The translations under genes were made by a program, and so were the position numbers. Source: Candidatus Poribacteria bacterium (GTDB lineage Bacteria > Poribacteria > WGA-4E > WGA-3G). Taken from it: a stretch of 64,000 nt of DNA. Positions within the stretch are counted from its first letter, which is position 1. Each line of letters opens with the position of its first letter. Shown here in pieces: positions 1 through 8,179 of this stretch. The DNA lies in assembly GCA_028821605.1 (NCBI GenBank), contig JAPPFM010000058.1, positions 62,280 to 126,279 of the forward strand, in the 5' to 3' direction. The notes below the pieces were generated by a model. The model searched no databases. It was given only the letters and a program-made list of their open reading frames with translations, and was not told the DNA's origin.

Positions 1-510
1 TCATACTCCCCTTTTTCCGCGTATCCCGTGCCTCTGTTTAGGTATGCTTTAGCATCTTCAGGTTCAAGTCTTATGGCTTCGCCATAGTCTGCGATTGCTT
101 TATCATACTCCCCTTTTTCCGCGTATCCCGTGCCTCTGTTTAGGTATGCTTTAGCATGTTCAGGTTCAAGTCTTATGCCTTCGTCGTAGTCTGTGATTGC
201 TTTATCATACTCCCCTTTTTCCGCGTATGCGTATCCTCTGTTTAGGTATGCTTTAGCATGTTCAGGTTCAAGTCTTATGGCTTCGTCATAGTCCGTGATT
301 GCTTTATCATACTCCCCTATTTTCGCGTATGCGTATCCTCTGTTGTAGTAGGCAGTGGCATCTTCAGGTTCAAGTCTTATGGCTTCGTCATAGTCCGTGA
401 TTGCTTTATCATATTCCCCTTTTTCCTCGTATGCATCGCCTCTGTTTATATAAACTTTAGCATCTTCAGGGTTGAGTCGGATGGCTTCGTCTAACTCCTG
501 GATAGTTTGA
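1..510. repeat. 102-bp tandem repeat (TPR-coding minisatellite)
   Basis: The word tcatactcccc or a close variant recurs at 1, 103, 205, 307 and 409, giving a period of exactly 102 bp (34 codons). Units differ by only a few bases, so copies are similar at DNA level and not only in protein. The array continues past the left edge. Confidence 0.92.
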
Positions 511-518
511 TCATTCAT
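1..518 (-). CDS. TPR-repeat protein (3' end beyond window)
   Basis: The reading frame begins at an ATG at 518 and runs off the left edge, so only the N-terminal 172 residues are seen. After a short start (MNDQTIQELDEAIRLNPEDA) the protein is a run of almost identical 34-residue tetratricopeptide units of the form DKAITDYDEAIRLEPE followed by AKAYLNRGYAYAEKGEY. Canonical TPR positions (Tyr/Leu, Gly, Tyr, Ala, Pro) are kept. Such units form a helical solenoid that mediates protein-protein contacts; the partner cannot be told. No signal peptide is present at the visible N-terminus. The coding DNA is itself a minisatellite with a 102-bp period. The TPR assignment is very secure, the biological role unknown. 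Confidence 0.9.
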   Translation of the reverse strand, partial: MNDQTIQELDEAIRLNPEDAKVYINRGDAYEEKGEYDKAITDYDEAIRLEPEDATAYYNRGYAYAKIGEYDKAITDYDEAIRLEPEHAKAYLNRGYAYAEKGEYDKAITDYDEGIRLEPEHAKAYLNRGTGYAEKGEYDKAIADYGEAIRLEPEDAKAYLNRGTGYAEKGEY

Positions 519-602
519 GTATTAACCCCTATTGTCGTTTACGCTTTAACCTTAAATCCCATTATCCTACATTTCACAAAAAAGGTCAAATTTATTCCAT
601 TG

Positions 603-1313
603 TTATCCATCAAGCAACTCAGGCAATTTGGCGAGACTCTGAATCGTCTCATCCCACCTACCGGCTTGGGTACCGTCTCGGTCCAGCAATATGGGACGAA
701 TCCCTACATCTCGCGCCCCGACAATATCCGCCTCGTAAGTATCTCCCACATGGATAACTTCTTCCGCCGAAACACCGACTGCTGCGAGCGCGTAGTTGAA
801 GATATGCGGATCCGGCTTCTCGGATTGGACGCGCGCATCATGCGAAGCGACAATGGCATCAAAATACTTGGCGATACCCAACCGCTCGGTGAGTGGATCC
901 AAGGGTGTATCCCAATTGGAAACAATCGCTAACTTGAAGCCAACGTCCCGCAAATGCTCAAGGGTCGGAACAACATCGTCGTAGAGTGTAGCGTTAGTGA
1001 CACCGAAGAGTGGGTGTCCAGCAAATTGCAACAGTTCCCATGCCATCTGTTCTACATGCTCCTGAACGCCGAGTTCCCTTATAAATTCGCATTCTCGCAT
1101 CATCACGGTTATTGACGATTCCAGCAGAGAATAATCGGTAGGAGGGGCGGGTGCCGATGTGCTGGCAAAGAGGCGTTCCATCGCTGTTTCAAAGCGTTCC
1201 CAATTGATTTCAACGCCATACTGCGCTGCGATTTTCCGTAGGCTCCTTTCAAACGATTGTTCTTCGTGAACAAACAGCGTCTTGTAAAAATCAAAGAAAA
1301 CTGCTTTTATCAT
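603..1313 (-). CDS. HAD-superfamily hydrolase (paralogue 1)
   Basis: A 236-residue HAD-superfamily hydrolase. Motif I is FFDFYKT (nucleophile Asp8), motif II is the Ser in AIVSNWD, motif III the Lys in SEKPDPHIF, and motif IV is HVGDTYEADI. A helical cap lies between motifs I and II (about residues 16-110). The residue two after the nucleophile is Tyr rather than the Asp typical of HAD phosphatases. Tyr there is characteristic of haloacid dehalogenases and also occurs in HDHD3-like proteins, so phosphatase activity should not be assumed. No signal peptide, so probably cytoplasmic. The neighbour at 1386-2081 is a close paralogue in the same orientation. The substrate is unknown. Confidence 0.85.
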   Translation of the reverse strand: MIKAVFFDFYKTLFVHEEQSFERSLRKIAAQYGVEINWERFETAMERLFASTSAPAPPTDYSLLESSITVMMRECEFIRELGVQEHVEQMAWELLQFAGHPLFGVTNATLYDDVVPTLEHLRDVGFKLAIVSNWDTPLDPLTERLGIAKYFDAIVASHDARVQSEKPDPHIFNYALAAVGVSAEEVIHVGDTYEADIVGARDVGIRPILLDRDGTQAGRWDETIQSLAKLPELLDG

Positions 1314-1342
1314 AGTTTCCCTAATGTTCTGTCAAGTATAGA

Positions 1343-1367
1343 GGTCGCGAGCACAGCTCGCTCCTAC
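1343..1367 (-). repeat. REP-like hairpin with GTAG foot
   Basis: On the minus strand this reads GTAG, then GA, then a GCGAGC-TGT-GCTCGC hairpin, then GACC. It lies between the two HAD genes. The unit at 13557-13581 shares the GTAGGAGCG start and CGCGACC end with a different loop. Confidence 0.7.
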
Positions 1368-1385
1368 AAGAAGATAAACAGACAA

Positions 1386-2081
1386 CTAAAGCAATTCCGG
1401 TAATTCAGACAGGCTTTGGATTGTCTCAGTCCATTTGCCGGTTTGGGTGCTGTCTCGGTCAATGAGGATCGGACGAATGCCAGCGTTTTTTGCGCCGATT
1501 ATATCCGCTTCGTAGGTATCCCCTACATGGACGGCTTCCTCTGCTGAAACTCCGACTGCTGCGAGCGTGTAGTTGAAGATGTGTGGATCCGGCTTTGCGG
1601 ATCGGACGCGCGTATCGTGCGAAGCGACGATTATGTCGAAATAGTGCGCAATGCCGAGTCGTTCAGTAAGTGGATCCAGGGGCGTATCCCAATTGGAAAC
1701 AATCGCTAACTTGAAGCCAGCGTCCCGCAAATGCTCAAGGGTTGGGACGGTATCATCGTAAAGCATAGCGGCATTGGCAGCGAAAAGTGAGTGTTCGGAT
1801 TGCAACAGTTCCCACGTCACCTGTTCTACATGTTCTTGCACGCCGAGTTCTCTTAAAAACTCACAATAACTCTCAATGATTTCTTGCATTGTTCCAAGAA
1901 GAGAGTGCGTTGTAGGATCAGAACCTGAAGCGTCCGCATAGAGGTTTTCGCGTGCCGTTGCATAGCGTTCCCAATCAATTTCACAATCATACCGATCTGT
2001 GATTTTTTGAAGTCTGGGTCTAAGTGATTCTCCCCAAACACCTAATGTCTGGTAAAAATCAAAGAAAACTGCCTTTGTCAT
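1386..2081 (-). CDS. HAD-superfamily hydrolase (paralogue 2)
   Basis: A 231-residue HAD hydrolase, closely similar along its length to the product of 603-1313. Both have the FFDFY motif I, the LGVQEHVEQ cap segment, the IVSNWDTPLDPLTERLGIA block, and the HVGDTYEADI motif IV. The start is placed at the ATG at 2081 (MTKAVFFDF). The open frame continues upstream, but that extension overlaps queC and has no counterpart in the paralogue. As in paralogue 1, Tyr stands where phosphatases have the second Asp. The gene begins 19 bp downstream of the queC stop, so it may be translated from the same message. The tandem pair probably arose by local duplication. The substrate is unknown. Confidence 0.85.
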   Translation of the reverse strand: MTKAVFFDFYQTLGVWGESLRPRLQKITDRYDCEIDWERYATARENLYADASGSDPTTHSLLGTMQEIIESYCEFLRELGVQEHVEQVTWELLQSEHSLFAANAAMLYDDTVPTLEHLRDAGFKLAIVSNWDTPLDPLTERLGIAHYFDIIVASHDTRVRSAKPDPHIFNYTLAAVGVSAEEAVHVGDTYEADIIGAKNAGIRPILIDRDSTQTGKWTETIQSLSELPELL

Positions 2082-2100
2082 AATTTTTGAATGCTTCGCT

Positions 2101-2787
2101 TTAGATATAGTGAGTCGGATCGGGAATGCCTGCCTCTTTAAAGCCTCTTCTTCGGAGCAGGCAGCTATCGCAACCACTACACGCTCTGCCTTCCGTATCT
2201 GGATCGTAGCAACTTAAAGTGAGACTATAATCGACACCGAGTGCCGCGCCAATTTGGATGATCTCCGCCTTCGTTTTATCAATCAGTGGGGCGCGGATTG
2301 TCAATTTCGTTTTCCCTTCAACACCAGTTTGTGTCGCAAGGTTCGCCATCGCTTGATAGGCATTTATATATTCGGGACGACAATCCGGATAACCGCTGTA
2401 ATCCATAGCGTTGACACCGATAAAAATGGTATCCGCGCCGAGGACTTCAGCATAAGCGAGGGCGTAGGAAAGAAAAATTGTGTTTCGTGCGGGGACGTAA
2501 GTTATCGGTATGCCATTTTCCATCTCCGCATCAGATCTGTCTTTTGGAACCGCTATATCTGCCGTCAATGCGGATCCTCCGAAGGCACGCAAATCAATGT
2601 CAACAACCGTATACTGCTTTACCCCTAATACCGCTGCAATGTTTTCTGCACACTGTAATTCTACTGCGTGTCGTTGACCATACCGAAAACTCATGGCGTA
2701 GGTGTTGAAACCTTCATCGCGCGCGATGGCGAGTGTTGTTGTTGAATCTAAGCCACCACTCAGTAGGACGACCGCTTTTTTAGGCAC
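2101..2787 (-). CDS. queC: 7-cyano-7-deazaguanine synthase QueC
   Basis: QueC converts 7-carboxy-7-deazaguanine to preQ0 using ATP and ammonia, a step in making queuosine for tRNA. The 228-residue length is normal. The PP-loop ATP motif SGGLDS is at residues 10-15, and the four zinc-binding cysteines are C193, C203, C206 and C209. The core [17 protein letters not shown] is also typical. The start is a GTG at 2787, preceded on the minus strand by an AAGGA-type ribosome-binding site. No other queuosine genes (queD, queE, queF) are adjacent. The leader upstream contains a long nested inverted repeat. Identification is firm. Confidence 0.95.
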   Translation of the reverse strand: MPKKAVVLLSGGLDSTTTLAIARDEGFNTYAMSFRYGQRHAVELQCAENIAAVLGVKQYTVVDIDLRAFGGSALTADIAVPKDRSDAEMENGIPITYVPARNTIFLSYALAYAEVLGADTIFIGVNAMDYSGYPDCRPEYINAYQAMANLATQTGVEGKTKLTIRAPLIDKTKAEIIQIGAALGVDYSLTLSCYDPDTEGRACSGCDSCLLRRRGFKEAGIPDPTHYI

Positions 2788-2809
2788 TGGTTTCCTTCCG
2801 AAAAGAAGG

Positions 2810-2907
2810 GGAAAGTTGACAAGTTTGAAAGTGTTCTAAAGTTTTGCAAGTTATGTTTGATACACAACCCAACTTTAGTTCACTTTAGCTACACTTCACA
2901 ACTTTCC
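2810..2907 (-). promoter_or_regulatory. Nested inverted repeat in the queC leader
   Basis: The gap before queC folds on paper into a nested hairpin. GGAAAGTTG (2810-2818) pairs with CAACTTTCC (2899-2907), AGTGT (2830-2834) with ACACT (2891-2895), and CTAAAGTT (2836-2843) with AACTTTAG (2871-2878). On the minus strand it ends about 22 nt before the queC GTG. It could be a leader regulator, the terminator of the upstream gene, or a palindromic repeat. I do not recognise a known preQ1 riboswitch consensus in it. Confidence 0.45.
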
Positions 2908-2923
2908 ACCTTTTTAATTTTTT

Positions 2924-3451
2924 CTATTCCCGTTCAAACTCTAATTTCGCGAAACGGAGGAAAATACCGCCACCCGGTCTGGCAAGGGGACCGTTGATCG
3001 CCAAGCATGCGAGAACATGTTTCGCACCCGGCTCCGCGCTTTCGGTAACAACGACGCGTTGAGGCGTATTGAAACCGGAGGCAGCACCACGTCCCGATTC
3101 TCCAAAAGCCAAGTCGATTTCGCCATCAACCCAGACCTCACCGTAGTCGTCAATACACGTGTGGAACCACACCTGCGAACCGGCGACTGAAATCCCATCG
3201 ACTTCCTCTGGAAGTGTTACGGTGATACGATACCAACCGAAACAGAGTCCCGATAAGATGATTTCTTGGATATCCTCACAAACAGGCCACCCTGAATCAT
3301 CATAATCAGCGAGGCGGGCAGACACTTCTTCCAACCGATCGACCAAGCCACCGTTCGGTTCACCCGGGACAAGCCCTTCGCCAAAACGCCACTGGGCATC
3401 CGTAAGTTTAAGATGTTCTGCATTTTCCAAATCAAGTTCTGCAATAACCAT
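2924..3451 (-). CDS. Hypothetical protein, galactose-binding-like beta fold
   Basis: A 175-residue protein without signal peptide or membrane segment. The centre (WYRITVTLPEE, then QVWFHTCIDDYGEVWVDGE) resembles the jelly-roll sugar-binding domain found at the N-terminus of GH2 beta-galactosidases, where a DD-x-x-x-VWVNG turn is typical. The C-terminus (HVLACLAINGPLARPGGG) fits the closing strands of that fold. This suggests a cytoplasmic carbohydrate- or ligand-binding protein, but no catalytic residues can be named. It lies between queC and an MFS transporter on the same strand. The fold call is inferred from pattern only. Confidence 0.6.
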   Translation of the reverse strand: MVIAELDLENAEHLKLTDAQWRFGEGLVPGEPNGGLVDRLEEVSARLADYDDSGWPVCEDIQEIILSGLCFGWYRITVTLPEEVDGISVAGSQVWFHTCIDDYGEVWVDGEIDLAFGESGRGAASGFNTPQRVVVTESAEPGAKHVLACLAINGPLARPGGGIFLRFAKLEFERE

Positions 3452-3477
3452 TATACATTCCTTCCTTAGTTTTTAAA

Positions 3478-3500
3478 GTAGCACAAACTGTTAGTTTGTG
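3478..3500 (+). repeat. REP-like hairpin with GTAG foot
   Basis: GTAG at 3478-3481 is followed directly by a perfect 8-bp stem, CACAAACT-GTT-AGTTTGTG. It sits in the 39-bp gap between the MFS gene and the next gene. Confidence 0.7.
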
Positions 3501-4678
3501 GTCCCAATAGTTGTATACCACAGTCTATAGGCAATACCCGTTGAAAAAATCAGAGAAATTCCCGCGACAATAAATGGAACTTGAACAGAGATATTCATCA
3601 GATAGCCGCTTGCGACGTAGCCGAGAAGAAATCCACTACTCCATGCCAAGTGCGTGAGACCAACCCCATGCCCTTTCTCATGCGGTTCAGTAAATTCATT
3701 GATAAACCTCGGAATCGTTGTCGAAAGTGCCCACGCTGCACCTGCGCCGAGGACCCCGAAAACTTCCAGAGCGATTAATGAGTCGTGAAAAAACGCCACG
3801 CCAAAAGCGAGGAGTGTAACGATTGCGTTTGCCACGAGCGCAGGCGCGCGATGTCCAATCCTATCGCATATTCTTCCGACAGCCAATTGGCATCCGAAAG
3901 CGAACAGTAAACTCACCGCGCCGTAATAGCCTGTCGCTTTAATGCCAGCGATACGTGCTATCAAGATCGGCATGAGCAGGTTCACAGAGCCCCAATAATA
4001 AGTCGGGAAAACCCGTAAACCGATCAGCATCTGTATGTTCCGCCGCCGACTTAGATTTAGGTATGCCTCAACATTAAGGGCTGACTTCCATATCCCGCCT
4101 TGCTCCCGTCGCCTATTGGAAGACCGCTGCATCAACCGTGGCAAAAAGAGGCATGCACCCACAAACAACACGCCGGATAGAACGATCGCACAGATCCCGA
4201 AAACCCTATAGTCGATACGGTCAATGACCTCGCCTGCGATGGCACTCCCAACTGCCCCTCCAACAGTCATATTGATAAAGTACAGTGCCGTCGCCACTCC
4301 CAATCGGTTTGATGGCACAACACTGATGAGGTAGGTTTGCCCACCCGCAGTTTTAAACCCGGATGCGATGCCTTCGTAGCAGAGGATACCCCAGATGAAC
4401 AGCGGCGTTTCTGTCGTGAAAAGCGCGCCTATGACAATCGCGCCTGTCATCCCGATGAGTATCGTCGGCTTCCGTCCGAACCGATCACTGAGGGTTCCAC
4501 CGATCAGTGCCGAAATACCACCGAGTCCGATAGGCAAAGCACGTAACAACGCTGCGAAAAGTGCCGTCTCTTCTAAAATCGTCTCCGCATAGACCGGAAA
4601 TAGCATCTGGACCGGTCCTGTTACCAAACCGACAACAAATATAATGGCGCAAAGAAGAATAAATCCGCGAGTCCACAT
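3491..4678 (-). CDS. MFS transporter
   Basis: A 395-residue major facilitator superfamily permease with about twelve hydrophobic segments. The MFS loop 2-3 signature is visible as GGTLSDRFGRKPTIL (about residues 60-75), and a related GRICDRIGHR stands at the equivalent place in the second half, as expected for the two six-helix halves. The substrate cannot be read from the sequence; drug/H+ antiporter-like proteins share this layout. It starts 6 bp after the stop of the NuoE-NuoF fusion, so the two are probably co-transcribed. The 3' end overlaps a REP-like hairpin. Confidence 0.88.
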   Translation of the reverse strand: MWTRGFILLCAIIFVVGLVTGPVQMLFPVYAETILEETALFAALLRALPIGLGGISALIGGTLSDRFGRKPTILIGMTGAIVIGALFTTETPLFIWGILCYEGIASGFKTAGGQTYLISVVPSNRLGVATALYFINMTVGGAVGSAIAGEVIDRIDYRVFGICAIVLSGVLFVGACLFLPRLMQRSSNRRREQGGIWKSALNVEAYLNLSRRRNIQMLIGLRVFPTYYWGSVNLLMPILIARIAGIKATGYYGAVSLLFAFGCQLAVGRICDRIGHRAPALVANAIVTLLAFGVAFFHDSLIALEVFGVLGAGAAWALSTTIPRFINEFTEPHEKGHGVGLTHLAWSSGFLLGYVASGYLMNISVQVPFIVAGISLIFSTGIAYRLWYTTIGTTN

Positions 4679-4684
4679 GCTTTG

Positions 4685-6316
4685 TTAAAAGTAGCGCATC
4701 AAACTGTCTGTAATATTTGGTGCAGCCGTGCCGAGTCCGCAAGCACTCGTTGCTCTCATGACGGCTCCAATCTCCGAGATGAGTGCTTCCGAATTCGGAT
4801 TCAGCGGCGCGGACAAAAGTTCTGTTAATCGATGTGTGCCGATACGACAGGGAAAACATTTCCCGCAAGATTCCTCGGCAAAAAATTCCATTGCGTTGCG
4901 TGCGACATCGAGCATATCTCGCGTGTCATCAAACACCATGATTCCCGCGGCACCAAGCATCGCACCCACCTTTTGGAAACTCGGTTCATCAATAGTAATG
5001 TCAAAGTCAGCTGCAGCGATAAACCCACCAGATAACCCTGCTGTCGTAATCGCTCGAATTTCGCGTCCTCCCGGTGCACCACCTGCCCACTCGTAGAGAA
5101 GCGTCTTCAACGGAAGTCCGAACGGGACCTCGTAATTCCCTGGTCTCTGAATGTCTCCGGAGAGGCTAATAATTTTTGTGCCTGCTAAGTTTTCGTCATA
5201 ACTGAGATTTTTATACCATGCTGCACCGTGGCGTAAGATTTGTACAGCGGCGGCGAGTGTCTCCACGTTGTTTACAGCGGTGGGCAAGTTCTCAAACCCA
5301 TGTGTCACAGGGTAAGGCGGGCGATTCCTTGGAAACGGATGCTTCCCTTCCAGACTGTTCAATAGCGAACCCTCCTCCCCACAAACATAGGCACCAGCAC
5401 CGCGTCGAATATAGATGTGGAAGTTGAAATCCTCACCGAGGATGCCATCACCGAGTAATCCTGCTGTTTCTGCCTCTGCAAGTGCCTGTTCAAGGATATT
5501 TAACGTTTCTGGGTACTCATAGCGGAGATAGATAAAGCCACGTGTGGCACCTGTCGCGTAGGCGGCGAGTGTCATCCCTTCAATGGCAGCGTGTGGCGCG
5601 TAATCGAGAATAACCCGATCCTTGAAACAGCCCGGTTCGCCTTCATCTGCGTTGCAGACGATCGTTTTCGGTTCACCCGGAGCATTCAAAACCGATTCCC
5701 ATTTCATACCCGTTGGAAACCCTGCACCACCCCTACCTGCAAGTTGACTCTCCTTGAGCGTTTCAATCACATCTGTTGGTGCAAGCGTTGTTACCGCACG
5801 TGTCAACGCTTCATAGCCACCGGTACGCCGGTAGCCTGATAGTGTATTGCGTTCGGGTTCGCGGATTTCGGCGAAGATACATTCTTCGCCATCGCCCGGA
5901 TATGGTGGCGGTAAAGGGGAGGGTTGTACAGAGAGGGAGTCCGCTTGCTTCCCAACAAATACTTGATGTCCTCTCAGCACTGGAATGCAATCGTCGCACC
6001 TTCCGGCACACGGCATCTCGGTTGCGCCTTCGTTCTTGAGTGCCTCAAGGATTTCCAAGCCGCCTTGCAACCGGCAAACCGGCCCGGTACAGACGCGCGG
6101 CGCGTCCTGCCCTGGGGTTTCGCGCGCAAAATGGTGGTAAAAGGTTACGGTGCCAAAAAGTTCGGCGAGCGGGATCCGAAGTCCGACTGCGATATCGCGA
6201 AGGACTGCCTCTGAAATAAACCCGTCTCGGTCGTGGAAGGCGTGCAGCAATGACAGCAATGGGGCGGGTTCATCGCGCCACTGGGCAATCACTTCTTGAT
6301 TCGTCGCGGCTGTCAT
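4685..6316 (-). CDS. NuoE-NuoF fusion (NADH-binding diaphorase subunit)
   Basis: A 543-residue fusion of a NuoE-like thioredoxin-fold [2Fe-2S] domain (about 1-125) and a NuoF-like FMN/NADH/[4Fe-4S] domain (about 155-543). The [2Fe-2S] ligands are C76, C81, C103 and C107. The FMN/NADH glycine loop is GRGGAGFPTG (194-203), followed by the NADEGEPGCFKDR motif. The [4Fe-4S] ligands are C484, C487, C490 and C526. The same architecture is used in FdsB, HoxF-like and HndC-like subunits, which pass electrons between NAD(H) and a partner such as complex I, formate dehydrogenase or hydrogenase. None of these partners lies in the window. A downstream MFS gene follows after 6 bp. Cytoplasmic. Confidence 0.9.
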   Translation of the reverse strand: MTAATNQEVIAQWRDEPAPLLSLLHAFHDRDGFISEAVLRDIAVGLRIPLAELFGTVTFYHHFARETPGQDAPRVCTGPVCRLQGGLEILEALKNEGATEMPCAGRCDDCIPVLRGHQVFVGKQADSLSVQPSPLPPPYPGDGEECIFAEIREPERNTLSGYRRTGGYEALTRAVTTLAPTDVIETLKESQLAGRGGAGFPTGMKWESVLNAPGEPKTIVCNADEGEPGCFKDRVILDYAPHAAIEGMTLAAYATGATRGFIYLRYEYPETLNILEQALAEAETAGLLGDGILGEDFNFHIYIRRGAGAYVCGEEGSLLNSLEGKHPFPRNRPPYPVTHGFENLPTAVNNVETLAAAVQILRHGAAWYKNLSYDENLAGTKIISLSGDIQRPGNYEVPFGLPLKTLLYEWAGGAPGGREIRAITTAGLSGGFIAAADFDITIDEPSFQKVGAMLGAAGIMVFDDTRDMLDVARNAMEFFAEESCGKCFPCRIGTHRLTELLSAPLNPNSEALISEIGAVMRATSACGLGTAAPNITDSLMRYF

Positions 6317-6410
6317 CTATTTCTCCAATACAATAAAACAAAACATGAATTCGTTGTGTATTCTATCAACTTTTCAACTTCGCGTCAACGCTTTTTTGAA
6401 GTTTCGCTTG

Positions 6411-6436
6411 GTAGGAGGGATCTCCGAATCCTGATT
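6411..6436 (+). repeat. Degenerate REP-like unit with GTAG foot
   Basis: GTAG at 6411 is followed by an imperfect stem (AGGGAT, loop CTCCGA, ATCCT). It lies in the 170-bp gap between the NuoE-NuoF fusion and the PhyH gene, where no gene is seen. It is weaker than the other members. Confidence 0.45.
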
Positions 6437-6486
6437 CTTAATTGAATGGTTTTAATGCCCTTTTAAAATCCTGTTCGGTAGAATTT

Positions 6487-7305
6487 TCATTCTGGAACGT
6501 CTACTTTAAACGGATCTATGAGTTCATTTAGTGCCTTCCGCTGTCCGTGGTCGCGGCTTTCAAGTTCGTGGAGAGCCTCTGGGATTTCGTCCTTATGTGC
6601 ATCAAACGGAAGCCATCGAGACGAATCGACGTGATGAAACTGCTTCGCATAGACCCAGCGTAAGAACACCGTCATCCGCGGATAAGCTTCGTGATTCCAC
6701 CGCCGTCCAGCATGCCGCGTGTTCGGCAGAAACACGATGAAGTCACCAGCATTTACTGGGATATTGTGAACTGTCGGTGGTGGATCATCCATCGTGATAT
6801 GTTCTGGATACTGGAAGTTGGATTTGTGGCTTCCCGGAATGCAGGCAAACCCGTTGCCGGGTGGCACATCCACTAACGAAACGGAGAGATTGAAGAAACT
6901 CGCGAAGATTTCATCGTTGGCGACTTGGTATTGGTGGTGTGGACTTCTAAACCACCCTTTATGCCCGCCGTGTAGTTCTAAACCGTCTGCATCTGGATAA
7001 CAGATATTCGCGACGACATCGAAAACTCGCGGGTGGTTCCATGTCAATGCCGTTGCGACGCGCAGGATTTCTGGGTTCAAAATGAGCCGTTGGAACGCTT
7101 CATGCCCGTAATGCATGTTATAGACCCACCACGGTTTTCCCTCCGGTGTGTTGATTCGCATAGGATGCTTGAAATTCGCCTCATCCCATTCGTACCACTC
7201 AAACATCTGCGTCTTCATCAGTTCAACATCTACTTTTGGCACAGCGTTGCGCACGACAAAATAACCGAGCAGGTCAAGGTACCACTTTTCTTCCTGTGTT
7301 AGCAT
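6487..7305 (-). CDS. PhyH-like Fe(II)/2-oxoglutarate enzyme with HxG instead of HxD
   Basis: A 272-residue protein of the phytanoyl-CoA dioxygenase (PhyH) family. The family core SLVDVPPGNGFACIPGSHKSNF is split here as SLVDVPPGNGF and CIPGSHK. The distal iron-binding His is H198 and the 2-oxoglutarate Arg is R210 (YPRMTVF). At the proximal site it has L-H112-G113-G114, aligned with L-H128-R129-D130 in the neighbouring paralogue, so the usual carboxylate ligand is absent. HxG or HxA is the signature of non-haem iron halogenases such as SyrB2 and WelO5, but loss of activity or another ligand is also possible. The start overlaps the stop of the upstream PhyH gene by 7 bp, suggesting translational coupling. 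Confidence 0.85.
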   Translation of the reverse strand: MLTQEEKWYLDLLGYFVVRNAVPKVDVELMKTQMFEWYEWDEANFKHPMRINTPEGKPWWVYNMHYGHEAFQRLILNPEILRVATALTWNHPRVFDVVANICYPDADGLELHGGHKGWFRSPHHQYQVANDEIFASFFNLSVSLVDVPPGNGFACIPGSHKSNFQYPEHITMDDPPPTVHNIPVNAGDFIVFLPNTRHAGRRWNHEAYPRMTVFLRWVYAKQFHHVDSSRWLPFDAHKDEIPEALHELESRDHGQRKALNELIDPFKVDVPE

Positions 7306-8171
7306 AGTTCCTCTCCGTTTTCCAGTTTTTTGAGGATCCGTTTGGCAAATCCCTTTTCGCTGCGTTGGATTGATTCCAACTCGTATTGATCATCAGAAAT
7401 GCAGTGGCGGTGTGCTTCTATGGGTAGGTTATAGTTTTCATTGAAGTAGAAGCTGAATTGATACCGATTGAAGACAACTCGACGCGGATAATCAACCTTC
7501 CAAAATTTTGCGCCGTGCATCAGTCGAGACGAGAAAACGAGACAATCTCCCGCCTTTAGCTCAAAGGTGATGGCGGGTGCCAATTCGTTGTCGATATCAA
7601 TCGTCGTAGGGAATTTGATTCTCAATTTGTGCGTGCCGGGGATACACATGAAACCGTTGTCCTTCGGCACATCAACGAGTGTTATGGCGGTATTGACATA
7701 ATTACTATAGATCTGTCCGTTTCCAGCTTGGTAGTCGTTGTGCGGGTTATGGAACCCGTCCGGAAAGTCAAAACCGCTCGTGTCGCGATGAAGTCTCTCC
7801 TGTTCACCGTCAGAAATGGGGCGTTGCTTCTGTAAGACGAGGGCACAGTTGAAGAGCCGTGGACGGTTCCACATTAAACCCATTACAATCCGCATCACCT
7901 TTTCATTGAGCGATAATCGCTCGAAAATCCGATCACCGTACTGAACATTATTTAGCACGCCGCTATACTGGTCTTGGGTGACATTCACCGGTTCAGGTGC
8001 AGCTTCAGGATTCGCAAACCACCCGTTTGCGATCTCAAGCATCTGTTCAACTTCTGCTGGCGACACCACCTGCCGAAGCACGAGATAACCAAACAGATCG
8101 TAATGCCATTTCTCCTCCTCAGTTAAGGTAGACGGAAGATCAATGGCACTATCTTCACCGCGGATTAACAT
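7299..8171 (-). CDS. PhyH-family dioxygenase
   Basis: A 290-residue PhyH-family Fe(II)/2-oxoglutarate dioxygenase, expected to hydroxylate a small organic substrate with release of succinate and CO2. The complete facial triad is visible: H128-x-D130 (LHRD) and H219 (LMHGAKFW), with R230 (YPRRVVF) for 2-oxoglutarate. The TLVDVPKDNGFMCIPGTHK core matches that of the downstream paralogue. It lies 8 bp after the alpha/beta hydrolase gene and overlaps the next PhyH gene by 7 bp, forming a three-gene unit. The substrate is unknown; this family is greatly expanded in some environmental lineages. Confidence 0.9.
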   Translation of the reverse strand: MLIRGEDSAIDLPSTLTEEEKWHYDLFGYLVLRQVVSPAEVEQMLEIANGWFANPEAAPEPVNVTQDQYSGVLNNVQYGDRIFERLSLNEKVMRIVMGLMWNRPRLFNCALVLQKQRPISDGEQERLHRDTSGFDFPDGFHNPHNDYQAGNGQIYSNYVNTAITLVDVPKDNGFMCIPGTHKLRIKFPTTIDIDNELAPAITFELKAGDCLVFSSRLMHGAKFWKVDYPRRVVFNRYQFSFYFNENYNLPIEAHRHCISDDQYELESIQRSEKGFAKRILKKLENGEELC

Positions 8172-8179
8172 ACTGTCTC

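Noticed and set aside
1-510. Regular repeats resembling a CRISPR array
   Set aside because: The period is 102 bp with no unique spacers, and the repeats translate as TPR units in one open frame.
507-932. Plus-strand open frame of 141 codons
   Set aside because: It lies opposite the HAD gene and has no recognisable domain; the minus-strand frame has complete HAD motifs.
2082-2177. Longer N-terminus for the second HAD gene
   Set aside because: It overlaps queC, has no counterpart in the paralogue, and the family N-terminus begins at MTKAVFFDF.
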